Shown here: piece by piece, positions 52,937 through 62,267 of the stretch | How positions within the stretch are numbered: the first letter of the stretch is position 1 | Layout of the letters: each line of letters opens with the position of its first letter | Position numbers and translations under genes: made by a program | Notes under the pieces: generated by a model | Database searches by the model: none | The model's input: the letters and a program-made list of their open reading frames with translations, nothing else | What the model was told of the DNA's origin: nothing | Origin: Neobacillus driksii | Lineage (GTDB): Bacteria; Bacillota; Bacilli; Bacillales; Cytobacillaceae | Assembly (NCBI RefSeq): GCF_013409995.1 | Contig: NZ_JACCBX010000006.1 | Location: forward strand, 246,437-310,436 | Direction: 5' to 3' | Length of the DNA stretch: 64,000 bases

Positions 52937-53773
52937 ATGAAAATGAAGAAAAAATTCATGATAGTAATACTAGGACTGCTTGCTTTAGTCCTTGGTGCAT
53001 GCTCCTCTCAAGAGACGAAATCAACTAAAGAAGAAAGTTCAGGTAGTGCTAATGAGGGCGCAAAAGTCCAAAAAATAATAGTTGGAACTGGGACACAATT
53101 TCCTAATGTTTGCTTCATTGATGAGGATGGAAAGTTAACTGGATATGATGTTGAATTAGTTCGAAAAATTGATGAAAAGCTGCCTGAGTACGAATTTGAA
53201 TTCAAAACGATGGAATTTTCTAATCTTTTATTAAGTTTAGAAACAAATAAGATTGATTTTGTGGCACACCAAATGGAAGTAAATGAGGAACGCCAAGAGA
53301 AATTCCTGTTTAATGAGGAACCATATAATATCTTTCCGCTTCATGTAACGGTTCATAAAGATAATAACGATATTCATTCAATTAAGGATTTAAAAGGGAA
53401 AAAGGCTATTGTAAGTGCAACCAGTAATTCAGCTGTTTTTTTAGAAAAATACAACAAAGAAAATAATGCAGGAATTGAAATCGTTTATGCGGGGAATGGA
53501 CCTGATTCTACGATTAATCAAATAAAAACAGGTCGCGCAGACGCAACGATCACGACACCATTTTCTGTCGATTTCAGTAACGATGCCGTAGATGCACAAC
53601 AAAAGGTAGTAGGTGAGCCGCTGCTTAATTCAAAGGTATATTTCCTTCTTAGAAAAGATGAAACACCTTTACAAAAAAGAATTGATGAAGCACTGGTTGA
53701 ATTGAAAAAAGAAGGAGTAGTAAGTGAGTTGAGTAAAAAATGGTTAGGAGCTGACTATACCGTTAATTTTTAA
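52937..53773 (+). CDS. Amino-acid-binding lipoprotein, TcyJ/TcyK-like
   Basis: This 278-residue family-3 binding protein has lipobox LGAC (Cys about 22), the motif DGKLTGYDVELVRKIDEKLP and a hinge LKGKKAIVSATSNSAV. B. subtilis has two such proteins, TcyJ and TcyK, for one importer; only one is present here. Ligand is likely cystine or an S-substituted cysteine. First gene of a five-gene transport/processing run. Confidence 0.9.
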   Translation: MKMKKKFMIVILGLLALVLGACSSQETKSTKEESSGSANEGAKVQKIIVGTGTQFPNVCFIDEDGKLTGYDVELVRKIDEKLPEYEFEFKTMEFSNLLLSLETNKIDFVAHQMEVNEERQEKFLFNEEPYNIFPLHVTVHKDNNDIHSIKDLKGKKAIVSATSNSAVFLEKYNKENNAGIEIVYAGNGPDSTINQIKTGRADATITTPFSVDFSNDAVDAQQKVVGEPLLNSKVYFLLRKDETPLQKRIDEALVELKKEGVVSELSKKWLGADYTVNF

Positions 53774-53808
53774 AATGTGGGAGAAGCGTTTGGGAGGTTT
53801 GAAACAAA

Positions 53809-54519
53809 ATGGGGAAAGCATTTGATCTGATGTTAATAATTGAGTTTATTCCGACACTTATTCAATACCTAGGAATAACTCTACAGATATTAGCAGCATC
53901 TATTATTCTAGGACTTGTCCTCGGTATCGCAGCAGCGATACCGAGACTTTATAAAATACCAATTTTGAATCAACTAGTGATATTATACGTTTCATTTATT
54001 CGGGGAACTCCAATATTAATACAATTATTCCTTGTTTTTTATGGTCTGCCAGCAATTCTCCTACTGTTATTTTCTATTGATATTACAAGGATGGAGGCCA
54101 TTTATTTTGTCATCATAACCTACGCAATTAGTAATGGTGCTGGATTTTCAGAAATTTTTCGAGCGGCCATTCGTGCAGTGGATTACGGTCAGACCGAGGC
54201 AGCCTTTTCTGTCGGGATGACAAGCAGACAGAACTTTTTCCGGATCGTTCTTCCGCAGGCCGTTAGGATTGCATTTCCGAATATGGCAAATTCAGTGATC
54301 GGTTCTTTAAAGGATACTTCTCTTGCCTTTACCATTGGAGTGATGGACATGATGGGTAGAGGAGATACCCTTATAGCTGCAACCGCACATGCACTTGAAG
54401 TTTATCTCTCTCTATCAATTATTTACTATATTATTGTCGTAATGTTTGAAAAGATATTTAGTAAACTAGAAAAATATTTCAATCGCTATCAGAAGGCTGA
54501 TGTAACGGCCGTTGCTTAG
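53809..54519 (+). CDS. tcyL: Polar amino-acid ABC permease, TcyL-like
   Basis: This 236-residue permease has the His/Glu/Mtr-family block VSFIRGTPILIQLFLVFYGLPAI and the docking loop EIFRAAIRAVDYGQTEAAFSVGMTSRQNFFRIVLPQAVRIAFPN. Five or so helices. GGGAGG precedes the ATG. Half of the heteromeric channel with the next gene (17-base gap). Confidence 0.9.
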   Translation: MGKAFDLMLIIEFIPTLIQYLGITLQILAASIILGLVLGIAAAIPRLYKIPILNQLVILYVSFIRGTPILIQLFLVFYGLPAILLLLFSIDITRMEAIYFVIITYAISNGAGFSEIFRAAIRAVDYGQTEAAFSVGMTSRQNFFRIVLPQAVRIAFPNMANSVIGSLKDTSLAFTIGVMDMMGRGDTLIAATAHALEVYLSLSIIYYIIVVMFEKIFSKLEKYFNRYQKADVTAVA

Positions 54520-54536
54520 GAAGGAGGATCACTTAC

Positions 54537-55247
54537 ATGACAATTGATATTCCATTTATTTGGATAGCATTTAAAGAAATTATTAAGGCGCTTCCTATTA
54601 CACTGATCCTAACCATTGTTCCCTTGCTGGCCGGTTTTTTAATCGGTATTGGTGTGGCTCTCGTAAGAATTTATAAAATGAAATTTCTCTATCGAATCGC
54701 AAATGGTTATGTGTCCTTTTTCAGAGGAACACCCATTATCATGCATATTATGGTCATTTATTTTGGCTTCCCACTATTACTCGATCAACTTTCACTCAGG
54801 TTTGATTTAGGTATCCAAACAAATAAAATCCCGATTATTTTGTTTGTATTAATAGCCTTAACATTGGCTGCAGGTTCGTATTTATCTGAAATAATCCGAT
54901 CTGGTATTATCAGCGTTTCAAATGGGCAAATGGAGGCTGCTTACTCGGTTGGGATGACAAAGTTTCAGGCGATGAACCGCATTATCTTACCACAGGCTTT
55001 AGCTCAGTCTATTCCGAATTTCACGAATATTTTTGTTGGCTTCCTGCACACTTCATCAATAGCTTTTCTTGTATCTCAGAAAGAAGTAACGGGGGCTGCT
55101 AATATTGTGGCTTCGGTTAACTTGAAATTTCTAGAAGCCTTTATTGCCGCTGGTATTATCTATTGGGGCATTACGATTCTAGTAGAAGGGATATCTTTTT
55201 TACTTGAAAAAAAGGTGACTGCTTATAATCGAGGAGGCGTGTCATGA
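54537..55247 (+). CDS. tcyM: Polar amino-acid ABC permease, TcyM-like
   Basis: This 236-residue permease has [24 protein letters not shown] and [46 protein letters not shown]. It is the partner of the previous permease. AAGGAGG precedes the ATG and its stop overlaps the ATPase start by 4 bases. Confidence 0.9.
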   Translation: MTIDIPFIWIAFKEIIKALPITLILTIVPLLAGFLIGIGVALVRIYKMKFLYRIANGYVSFFRGTPIIMHIMVIYFGFPLLLDQLSLRFDLGIQTNKIPIILFVLIALTLAAGSYLSEIIRSGIISVSNGQMEAAYSVGMTKFQAMNRIILPQALAQSIPNFTNIFVGFLHTSSIAFLVSQKEVTGAANIVASVNLKFLEAFIAAGIIYWGITILVEGISFLLEKKVTAYNRGGVS

Positions 55248-56014
55248 TTTATTTACAAGGTATCAAAAAATCATTTAATCAGTTGCCAGTGTTAAAAGGA
55301 ATTAACTTAAAAATTGAAAAGGGGGAGGTCGTTACCATCCTTGGTCCAAGTGGATCGGGCAAAACGACACTGTTAAGGTGCCTCAATTTCTTAGAAAAAC
55401 CAAATGCTGGAATAGTTCAAATAGGAAATATAATTGTTGATTCAGAAAAAGCCACAAAAAAAGAAATGCTCGCGATCAGAAAACAATCGGCCATGGTTTT
55501 TCAGCATTATAATTTATTTGCCCATAAAACAGTGGTGGAAAATGTGATGGAAGGGTTAATCGTGGCAAAAAAGGTAAAGAAAAAGGACGCAAGACATCAA
55601 AGTGAAAGAGTTCTAGAGAAAGTGGGCTTAAGTGATAAACTGCATCACTATCCTTCTCAGCTTTCAGGCGGGCAGCAACAAAGGGTTGGGATTGCTAGAG
55701 CCTTAGCGTTAAATCCAGAGGTAATTCTTTTCGATGAGCCTACATCTGCACTTGATCCTGAGTTAGTTGGAGATGTTCTATCCGTTATTAAATCGATTGC
55801 ACAAGAAGGTATAACGATGGTGGTTGTCACCCATGAAATGAGTTTTGCAAGAGAAGTATCGAATCGGGTGTTGTTCATGGATGAAGGAGTAATCGTCGAG
55901 GAAGGTACACCATTGGAAATTTTTCATGCAGCAAAGGAGGAACGTACCCGTCGTTTCTTACAACGAATTTCTGGTGAATCATTTTTTACACCTCTGAAAG
56001 AACAGGTGAATTAA
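55244..56014 (+). CDS. tcyN: Polar amino-acid ABC ATPase, TcyN-like
   Basis: This 256-residue ATPase has Walker A GPSGSGKT near 34-41, Q-loop FQHYNLF, signature [17 protein letters not shown], Walker [16 protein letters not shown] and H-loop VTHEM. It energises the TcyLM-like channel. The ATG overlaps the previous stop, and GAGGAGG lies inside the previous gene. Confidence 0.93.
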   Translation: MIYLQGIKKSFNQLPVLKGINLKIEKGEVVTILGPSGSGKTTLLRCLNFLEKPNAGIVQIGNIIVDSEKATKKEMLAIRKQSAMVFQHYNLFAHKTVVENVMEGLIVAKKVKKKDARHQSERVLEKVGLSDKLHHYPSQLSGGQQQRVGIARALALNPEVILFDEPTSALDPELVGDVLSVIKSIAQEGITMVVVTHEMSFAREVSNRVLFMDEGVIVEEGTPLEIFHAAKEERTRRFLQRISGESFFTPLKEQVN

Positions 56015-56046
56015 CAACATCCATAGGGAGGAAGGTGAATGTTTTG

Positions 56047-56556
56047 GTGACAAACCAAATCATCATTGATGAGATTAGAGAAGATGAAAAGGAACAGGTA
56101 AGGAATTTATTAGTACAGAGTTATCAACAGTATGAACATTCCTATAAAGATCCTGAAGTTTGGAAATGGTATTTAGAAAATATACAAGCCTCCGTTGATA
56201 ATGCAGATGTCGATAAGATATTAGTGGCAAAAAGCAATCAGGATATCCTTGGAAGTTTGCAGCTTTTTCAATCCTCGGAGAAGGCATATGCAAGGCCAGA
56301 CCTTGAAATTTTCTCACCAATTATTCGTTTGTTAGGTGTTCATCCTGAAGCAAGAGGGCGTGGAGTAGCACAAGAGTTATTAAAAGCAAGTGTTGCCTAC
56401 GCCAAGGAGGTTGGAGCGACAAGCTTATATTTGCATTCAAGTGATAAAATGCATAAAGCCATCCGGCTGTACGAATGGTTTGGTTTCAAACGAGATCAAA
56501 CCAAGGAATTTCAAAATCAAGAGATATTAGTAAAATGCTTTCGATTTGATTTATAG
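56047..56556 (+). CDS. GNAT acetyltransferase (SnaA/YtmI-like)
   Basis: The protein is about 169 residues with the acetyl-CoA-binding motif VHPEARGRGVAQELLKA (R/Q-x-x-G-x-G/A) and the C-terminal RLYEWFGFKRD block. Position between the cystine-type importer and the M20 deacetylase matches the N-acetylation step of S-(2-succino)cysteine and S-alkyl-cysteine salvage in B. subtilis, where SnaA is the ytmI product. The start is uncertain: GTG 56047, TTG 56044 and GTG 56035 are all possible after GGGAGGAAGG; I prefer 56047 on spacing to AAGGTG. Confidence 0.8.
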   Translation: MTNQIIIDEIREDEKEQVRNLLVQSYQQYEHSYKDPEVWKWYLENIQASVDNADVDKILVAKSNQDILGSLQLFQSSEKAYARPDLEIFSPIIRLLGVHPEARGRGVAQELLKASVAYAKEVGATSLYLHSSDKMHKAIRLYEWFGFKRDQTKEFQNQEILVKCFRFDL

Positions 56557-56570
56557 AAGGAAGTGAGGAT

Positions 56571-57725
56571 ATGGATCGAACTGAATTGGAATCGCACCTC
56601 ATCTCAATAAGGCGTCATTTACATCAATACCCAGAATTATCAAACGAAGAATTTGAAACAACAAAGTCCATTAAAAAATGGCTGCAGGATAAAGAAATTG
56701 ATATTCGCAGGACAGGATTGTCAACAGGTGTCTTTGCAGAAATAAAGGGCGCGAATCCAGGTCCTATTGTCGCCATTCGTGCAGATATTGATGCTCTTCC
56801 GATCGTGGAACAAACAGGTCTTCCATATGCCTCAAAAGTCAAAGGAAAAATGCATGCATGCGGTCATGATTTTCATACTGCAGCAGCTATAGGTGCGGCT
56901 TATCTTTTGAAAGAAACTCAAGCTGAGATGAATGGAACAGTTCGGATTATTTTTCAGCCTGCCGAAGAATCAGGCGGTGGTGCCCAAAAGGTGATTCATG
57001 ATGGTCAGCTCGAGGGAGTAGAAGCCATAATTGGACTTCATAATAAACCAGACCTTCCTGTGGGAACTGTTGGCTTAAAAGATGGACCTTTAATGGCTGC
57101 AGTCGATCGATTTCATATTGTTCTCTATGGTAAAGGAAGCCATGCTGCAATACCGCAACATGGAAAGGATCCAATTGTAGCGGCAGGGCACCTTATAACT
57201 GCTCTTCAGTCTGTAGTTAGTCGGAATGTGTCTCCTCTTCAAAGTGCGGTATTAAGTGTGACGAAAGTTGTGGGCGGCAGCACATGGAACGTTATTCCAG
57301 ATAATATCATCCTTGAGGGGACCATTCGGACTTTTGACAATAAAGTTCGAGCAGACGTAAAAGCAAAATTTTATACAATTGTTCAATCCATTGCCACAGC
57401 TTTTTCACACGAAGTTGAAATTGGCTGGTTTCCAGGTCCACCACCACTAGATAACCATAAGTCGGTGACGGAGATTGCAAGGTATGCTGCTAAAAAGTAT
57501 TCCTTAAAAGTACTTGATCCGGAACCATCAATGGCCGGTGAGGATTTCTCCTACTATCTTTATAACGTCCCAGGGACTTTTGCATTTTTCGGTACAAACG
57601 GAAACGAGGAGTGGCATCATCCCGGATTTACCCTTGATGAATCGGCAATTATTAAAGCCGCATATTTTTTATTTGAAAGTTCTAGAGAATTATTAAATAG
57701 ACCTGTTTCTAGTTTACGAATCTAA
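56571..57725 (+). CDS. M20D amidohydrolase / N-acyl-cysteine deacetylase-like (HipO/YxeP/SndA group)
   Basis: This 384-residue metallopeptidase-family enzyme has IRADIDALPIVEQTGLPY, metal ligands in HACGHDFHTAAAIGAA and FQPAEESGGGAQKVI, a dimer domain starting HAAIPQHGKDP, and a late AGEDFSYYL and WHHPGF. In this operon it should remove the N-acetyl group after C-S cleavage, releasing cysteine. It lies 14 bases after the acetyltransferase. Confidence 0.9.
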   Translation: MDRTELESHLISIRRHLHQYPELSNEEFETTKSIKKWLQDKEIDIRRTGLSTGVFAEIKGANPGPIVAIRADIDALPIVEQTGLPYASKVKGKMHACGHDFHTAAAIGAAYLLKETQAEMNGTVRIIFQPAEESGGGAQKVIHDGQLEGVEAIIGLHNKPDLPVGTVGLKDGPLMAAVDRFHIVLYGKGSHAAIPQHGKDPIVAAGHLITALQSVVSRNVSPLQSAVLSVTKVVGGSTWNVIPDNIILEGTIRTFDNKVRADVKAKFYTIVQSIATAFSHEVEIGWFPGPPPLDNHKSVTEIARYAAKKYSLKVLDPEPSMAGEDFSYYLYNVPGTFAFFGTNGNEEWHHPGFTLDESAIIKAAYFLFESSRELLNRPVSSLRI

Positions 57726-57783
57726 AGATTATGATCCATACGAAAACGTTGTATTTATTAAATTATAAATAGGAGTGATTCGG

Positions 57784-57999
57784 ATGGGAGAGATTCTTCG
57801 GAATGCTGTTGAAAATAAGCGCAATAAACTAATAAAAAAACTGATTGCTTATAATGTATATAAGAAAGAAGATAAACACCTTTTTGAGCTATCACTAACG
57901 GACTTAGAAAATGAATATAAAAGATTTAAATCCCTTAGTCATCCCCACAGTGATATTGGTTCTATCAAATTAACTGGACCTAAATCAGACAAAAAGTAA
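57784..57999 (+). CDS. Small basic protein, FbpA-like (Fur-regulated basic protein family)
   Basis: This 71-residue, Lys-rich helical protein (LRNAVENKRNKLIKKLIAYN, then ELSLTDLENEYKRF) matches the pattern of the small FbpA family of Bacillus, known from the iron-sparing response. AGGAG lies 7 bases before ATG 57784. No Fur box is visible upstream, and it sits between the deacetylase and FMN-reductase genes, so it appears to be produced with sulfur genes here. Function in this setting is unknown. Confidence 0.65.
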   Translation: MGEILRNAVENKRNKLIKKLIAYNVYKKEDKHLFELSLTDLENEYKRFKSLSHPHSDIGSIKLTGPKSDKK

Positions 58000-58047
58000 A
58001 AAATGATTTTTGTAAAAAAATCCAACGAGGAAAGGAAGTACACAATA

Positions 58048-58602
58048 ATGAGTAAAGTGACAATTATTTCTGGCAGTCCTTCAGAACATACGAAATTAAA
58101 TGGGGTTTTACATGGTGTGATAAATCATTTGAATGGGGTTGGAATAACGCCTGAAATCATTAATATCCGCAATCTTCCATCAGAAGATTTAATTCAAGCG
58201 AGGTTTGATAGTGAAGAAATAATAAAGCAAAATAAGAAAGTTGAGCACTCAAATCTGGTCGTGATACTGACTCCGGTTTACAAAGCATCCTTTTCAGGAG
58301 TACTAAAAACTTACTTGGATCTTCTTCCGCAAAATGGTCTCGAAGGCAAAAGGATCTTACCCATTGCTGTTGGTGGAACTTTCGGTCACTTATTAATGCT
58401 GGATTATGCTCTGAAACCTGTCCTTACAGCTCTAGGTGCAACCCATATTTTAAAAGGTGTATTTATTTTAGATAATCAAATAAAGAAATTAGGAAATAAT
58501 CGTTATGAATTAGATTCAGAAGCGAGCAATCGATTAGTTTCTTCATTTAATAATATAGAAACATTGTTTCCTGGAAAAAGAGTATCTGGTTCGGTGCTTT
58601 AA
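58048..58602 (+). CDS. NAD(P)H-dependent FMN reductase (SsuE-like)
   Basis: This 184-residue flavodoxin-like protein has the FMN-phosphate loop SGSPSEHTKLNG, LTPVYKASFSGVLKTYLDLLPQ and AVGGTFGHLLMLDYALKPVL, all SsuE/MsuE signatures. It should make the FMNH2 used by the three LLM monooxygenases. ATG 58048 with AGGAAG nine bases upstream is chosen over the frame beginning at 58003. A terminator follows. Confidence 0.9.
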   Translation: MSKVTIISGSPSEHTKLNGVLHGVINHLNGVGITPEIINIRNLPSEDLIQARFDSEEIIKQNKKVEHSNLVVILTPVYKASFSGVLKTYLDLLPQNGLEGKRILPIAVGGTFGHLLMLDYALKPVLTALGATHILKGVFILDNQIKKLGNNRYELDSEASNRLVSSFNNIETLFPGKRVSGSVL

Positions 58603-58637
58603 ATTTATACTTCAAATACAACTTAATTAATTTTACT

Positions 58638-58669
58638 AAAAGAGGGAATTATAAAAAATTCTCTCTTTT
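58638..58669 (+). terminator. Terminator of the organosulfur operon
   Basis: AAAAGAGGGAATT pairs with AATTCTCTCTTTT around a short A-rich loop, with TTCTT following. Confidence 0.8.
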
Positions 58670-58817
58670 CTTGTATTAGATTTTTTGATTTGTAGTTCGG
58701 AAATCTTACATATATTAAATTCCAGGAAAGATGTATGTTATAATACTATCAAATTATGATACGGCAGACTATTAAAGATATCAACAAATCAATCTATTAA
58801 AGCAAGGAGTGAATAAA

Positions 58818-59084
58818 ATGATTATACGAAGTAAAGCAGATGTTGAGCAGTTTTGCGATAGGTTTGGTGAATTGGCCAACTGGGATGGTTCGAAGTACTA
58901 CATAGCTATACAAGATGAGGAAAACAGCGGAACCCTAACATTTATGCAATATCCTGATGGAAAGCTGACAGCATATAGGAAATATCAATCATATTGGGAC
59001 ATAAATGAGCTTCCGGTCGATAATAAAGACATATGGCGGTATAGAAAAGTTTTAAATAGTTTCTTAAAAAATATCAATAATTAA
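58818..59084 (+). CDS. Small hypothetical protein (88 residues)
   Basis: I do not recognise the family. The sequence is an alpha-beta mix with IIRSKADVEQFCDRFGELANWDG at the start and LTFMQYPDGKLTAYRKYQSYW in the middle, without membrane segments. AAGGAG lies 8 bases before ATG 58818. Single gene flanked by terminators. Confidence 0.65.
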   Translation: MIIRSKADVEQFCDRFGELANWDGSKYYIAIQDEENSGTLTFMQYPDGKLTAYRKYQSYWDINELPVDNKDIWRYRKVLNSFLKNINN

Positions 59085-59088
59085 CAAG

Positions 59089-59118
59089 AGCGACTCCTAT
59101 TTTCAGGGTCGCTTTCTT
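59089..59118 (+). terminator. Rho-independent terminator
   Basis: AGCGACTCC pairs with GGGTCGCT, followed by TTCTTT. It ends the small hypothetical gene. Confidence 0.75.
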
Positions 59119-59139
59119 TACATTACTCAGAAATCAGGC

Positions 59140-59372
59140 CAAACACGGCGTCGATAATTTTATTCAGCTGGTATTGGGAATGGTTTTTCATTTAAGAACT
59201 TGAACGCCCATGATACGCTGCATACCGTTAAAAGAGCATTAGATTTTTATCATCAAAATGATTCATGGAACGCTAAATAGAAAATGCGATGAATCAAGAT
59301 TATAGTTGGTTTCAATCAGCTAAAAAATACAATGAAATATATGAGGAGCTGTTAGCAGACTCTTTGGAGTAG
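59140..59372 (+). pseudogene. Decayed 3' end of a glycogen synthase (glgA) gene
   Basis: Three short frames in succession read VDNFIQ, then [20 protein letters not shown] followed by [15 protein letters not shown], then AMNQDYSWFQSAKKYNEIYE and ELLADSLE with a stop at 59370-59372. Together they match the C-terminal end of GlgA (GNGFSF-NAHD-L, then AM-DYSW--SA--Y--LY). At least two frameshifts and an early stop break it, and the rest of the gene and its glg neighbours are absent. The remaining part of the 385-bp gap holds only two terminators. Confidence 0.8.
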
Positions 59373-59409
59373 GGAAACTTGTTAAGGGATACAATTCGAA
59401 TTTGCCAAA

Positions 59410-59455
59410 TAAAAGGGAAGATGTAATTGATTTTTAACTTACATCTTCTTTCTTT
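59410..59455 (-). terminator. Terminator of metE
   Basis: On the minus strand GAAGATGTAA pairs with TTACATCTTC, followed by a T-rich run. It lies 15 bases after the metE stop codon. Confidence 0.75.
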
Positions 59456-59469
59456 TATGGGAATTAATA

Positions 59470-61761
59470 TTATACAGTTTGTTGTTTCCGTTGACGAAGT
59501 TTTCGTGCAGCAGTTACCATATTTTTTAATGAAGCAATGGTTTCTTCTTCATGGCGTGTTTTTAAACCACAATCTGGATTCACCCAAAACTGTTCTTTCG
59601 AAATAATCTCGAAACTTTCTTTTAATATTGTGTCGATTTCTTCTACGCTAGGGACACGTGGGCTGTGTATATCATACACACCTAAACCGATACCAAGTTC
59701 ATATGGATTTTGTTTTAGTGATTGAATCAGTTCCCCATGGCTTCTAGACGTTTCTATTGAAATGACATCTGCGTCAAGGGCACGAATCGGCTCTATAAAG
59801 TTATTAAACTCACAATAGCACATATGGGTATGAATTTGTGTTTCATTTCTGACACTTGAAGTCGCAAGTTTGAATGCATTTACTGCCCATGATAAATATT
59901 CATTCCAGTCTTCTTTCCTGAGTGGCAAGCCTTCGCGTAAAGCGGGTTCATCCACCTGAATAATGGCAATGCCTGCATTTTCTAATGCATGAATTTCTTC
60001 CTTCAAAGCTAAGGCAATTTGGTTGGCTACCTGTTCACGAGAAAGATCATCTCGGACAAAAGACCAATTCAAGATGGTAACAGGACCTGTTAACATTCCC
60101 TTAACATACTTAGACGTTAGCTGTTGTGCTTCTACTACTTCCTTTACTGTCATTGGCGATGTCCACTCGACGTCACCATAAATAATCGGCGGTTTCACAC
60201 AACGTGATCCATAGGATACCACCCAGGCTTTTTCTGTAAAAGCAAAACCTTTCAGCTTTTCCCCAAAGTATTCCACCATATCAGTGCGCTCAAATTCACC
60301 ATGAACAAAGACATCAAGGCCAATCTCTTCCTGAATGTGTATCCATCGAGCGGTTTCAGCTTTCAAAAATTCAGAGTATTGTATGTCGGTAATTTCTTTT
60401 CTACGCCATGCTGTGCGAGTACGTTTTACTTGATTGGATTGAGGGAAGCTTCCAATCGTCGTGGTTGGAAAATCAGGCAATTGTAAAGCTTCTTTTTGTA
60501 AAGATTGACGTTCTTTAAAGGGCATTGGACGTGTAAAATGCTCTTGTCTGACTTGTAATAAAAGCTCCTTCACACGTGGATTGTTCCTTGTCTCATGCTG
60601 CTCTAAGGCTTGAATGGCTACTATACTTTGTGACACATTTTTACTTCCTGACCAGTTCTCGTCTGAAACGAAGGAGGTTATATGCGTTAACTCGATGATT
60701 TTCTCATCGGCGAACGATAAGGCATTTAGTAATGTCTTATCCAGAGTCTTTTCAGAGTTAGTTGTGACAGGTACATGTTGTAAACTGCAAGAAGATTGAA
60801 CCCACGCTTCATTTACGCCGCTTAAGGATAAAATAGCTTTGGTCATCATTGCTTTTTCTGCTAAACTTGCACGCCAAATATCACGCCCATTAATGATACC
60901 AATCCCTAATACTTTATCTTGTGGGAAACCATATTTACGTAGTGAAGCCATATTCTGATTGGCACCATGAATAAAATCTAGCCCAACGCCAGCAACAGGT
61001 AATTGTATTAACTCTTCATACGCTGATAATCCTTCAAAATAGGTTTGTAACATCAGTTTTGCTGCAGGAACATCTTCTCGTAATTGTTTATAAATTTGTT
61101 GAACGAGTTTGATATCTTCCGGTGCTAGTGAAAGGACTAATGCTGGTTCTTCCACTTGAATCCACTCTGCTCCAGCATCTACAAGTTGTTGGAGTACTTG
61201 AACATAAAGAGGTATGAGTCTTAATATAAATGCTGCTTTTGATTTAGAATCGTAGCCTTTAGATAATTGAACAAAAGTATAGGGGCCTATAATGGTTGGC
61301 TTTGTCATTAGACCTAGTTCGAACTTTGCTTCTAAAAAATAATCTAAAATGTAGTTTTGTGTTAATTTAAGTGGCTGACCTTCATACTCAGGTACAATGT
61401 AGTGGTAGTTTGTATTAAACCATTTCGTCATTTCAGAAGCCACCACATCATTTGCTCCACGCGCCATTGCGTAATAAGTCGTGTGGTCTAACTTTTCTCC
61501 TGTCCACTTATAACGTGCTGGAATTAAACCGAACATTGCCGCAAGGTCCAGCATACGGTCATAAAAAGTAAAGTCTCCGACCGTGATGATGTCTAATCCT
61601 AATGATTGCTGGTGCTTCAAATGATTTAAGCGAATGGTTTTCATTTCAAAAATAAACTGTTCCTCTGATTTTTCACCCTTCCAAAATGATTCAACACAAC
61701 GTTTCCACTCTCGATTACCGCCAATGTATGGGTAACCGATGGTTGTACTTGCTAAATTCAT
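59470..61761 (-). CDS. metE: Cobalamin-independent methionine synthase
   Basis: This 763-residue protein is full length for MetE. The N-terminal barrel has GYPYIGGNREWKR and the C-terminal catalytic barrel has TTTIGSFPQSNQVKR, zinc ligands in HTHMCYCEF and NPDCGLKTR, and VDEPALREGLPLR. It transfers the methyl group of 5-methyl-tetrahydropteroyl-polyglutamate to homocysteine in the cytoplasm. ATG 61761 follows GGAGG; an upstream in-frame extension runs into the leader and is rejected. Its leader holds a cobalamin riboswitch and terminator, so it should be off when B12 is available. Confidence 0.97.
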   Translation of the reverse strand: MNLASTTIGYPYIGGNREWKRCVESFWKGEKSEEQFIFEMKTIRLNHLKHQQSLGLDIITVGDFTFYDRMLDLAAMFGLIPARYKWTGEKLDHTTYYAMARGANDVVASEMTKWFNTNYHYIVPEYEGQPLKLTQNYILDYFLEAKFELGLMTKPTIIGPYTFVQLSKGYDSKSKAAFILRLIPLYVQVLQQLVDAGAEWIQVEEPALVLSLAPEDIKLVQQIYKQLREDVPAAKLMLQTYFEGLSAYEELIQLPVAGVGLDFIHGANQNMASLRKYGFPQDKVLGIGIINGRDIWRASLAEKAMMTKAILSLSGVNEAWVQSSCSLQHVPVTTNSEKTLDKTLLNALSFADEKIIELTHITSFVSDENWSGSKNVSQSIVAIQALEQHETRNNPRVKELLLQVRQEHFTRPMPFKERQSLQKEALQLPDFPTTTIGSFPQSNQVKRTRTAWRRKEITDIQYSEFLKAETARWIHIQEEIGLDVFVHGEFERTDMVEYFGEKLKGFAFTEKAWVVSYGSRCVKPPIIYGDVEWTSPMTVKEVVEAQQLTSKYVKGMLTGPVTILNWSFVRDDLSREQVANQIALALKEEIHALENAGIAIIQVDEPALREGLPLRKEDWNEYLSWAVNAFKLATSSVRNETQIHTHMCYCEFNNFIEPIRALDADVISIETSRSHGELIQSLKQNPYELGIGLGVYDIHSPRVPSVEEIDTILKESFEIISKEQFWVNPDCGLKTRHEEETIASLKNMVTAARKLRQRKQQTV

Positions 61762-61800
61762 GTACAATTCCTCCTTTTCATTTACATATTTCCAAATACA

Positions 61801-61830
61801 AAAAAGCCATCTCCGTGAACCGGAAATGGC
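61801..61830 (-). terminator. Expression-platform terminator in the metE leader
   Basis: On the minus strand GCCATTTCC and GGAGATGGC pair, followed by a T-run, 40 bases before the metE start. It would form when the upstream riboswitch binds B12. Confidence 0.85.
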
Positions 61831-61943
61831 TATAACAATCAAGTTAAAGGTATGTCTAAGAAATCAAACAACTCATAACTCGTTGCCGTACAAATGAATG
61901 TCACCACCTATTTCCACGTAGGTATCTGGTGTGTACTACAAAT

Positions 61944-62094
61944 TGGCAGGTCTCCTGGCTTATCATCAATGCTCCTCACACCTTCCCGTCAAAAGACAGT
62001 GGTATTGCGTGATTCACTCCGAATTACAGTTGCGGGACAGCGACGGACTTGCACCGTTCTTCCCTATTAAGCCAAGCCTCAGCTTGGCACCAAT
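61944..62094 (-). ncRNA. Cobalamin riboswitch controlling metE
   Basis: Read on the minus strand it has the class landmarks: a GCCAAGCTGAGGCTTGGC stem, AATAGGGAA, GTGCAAGTCC, GCTGTCCCGCAACTGTAA, CCACTG, ACGGGAAGG and the terminal AAGCCAGGAGACCTGCC. It lies about 180 bases before metE and is followed by a terminator, matching repression of the B12-independent enzyme when B12 is present. Confidence 0.95.
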
Positions 62095-62175
62095 TCTTAC
62101 ACGATATGTAATTGCCAATTAATATAACATATAAAAAATCGTTCGTACACAATTTTCTGAGAATTATTTTTGTTA

Positions 62176-62204
62176 TTGTCAAAGTGAAAATAGTATATTA
62201 TAGT
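62176..62204 (+). promoter_or_regulatory. SigA-type promoter of the ribonucleotide reductase transcript
   Basis: TTGTCA and TATAGT are spaced 17 bases, about 65 bases before the plus-strand cobalamin riboswitch. Confidence 0.65.
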
Positions 62205-62267
62205 TGAACCTATACAATATTTAGTAGTGAGTTATAAATTAAAACACTAAATATAGATAATAACCAA

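Noticed and set aside
61931-62122. A 63-codon plus-strand frame upstream of metE
   Set aside because: It lies inside the minus-strand cobalamin riboswitch, whose conserved bases explain the sequence.
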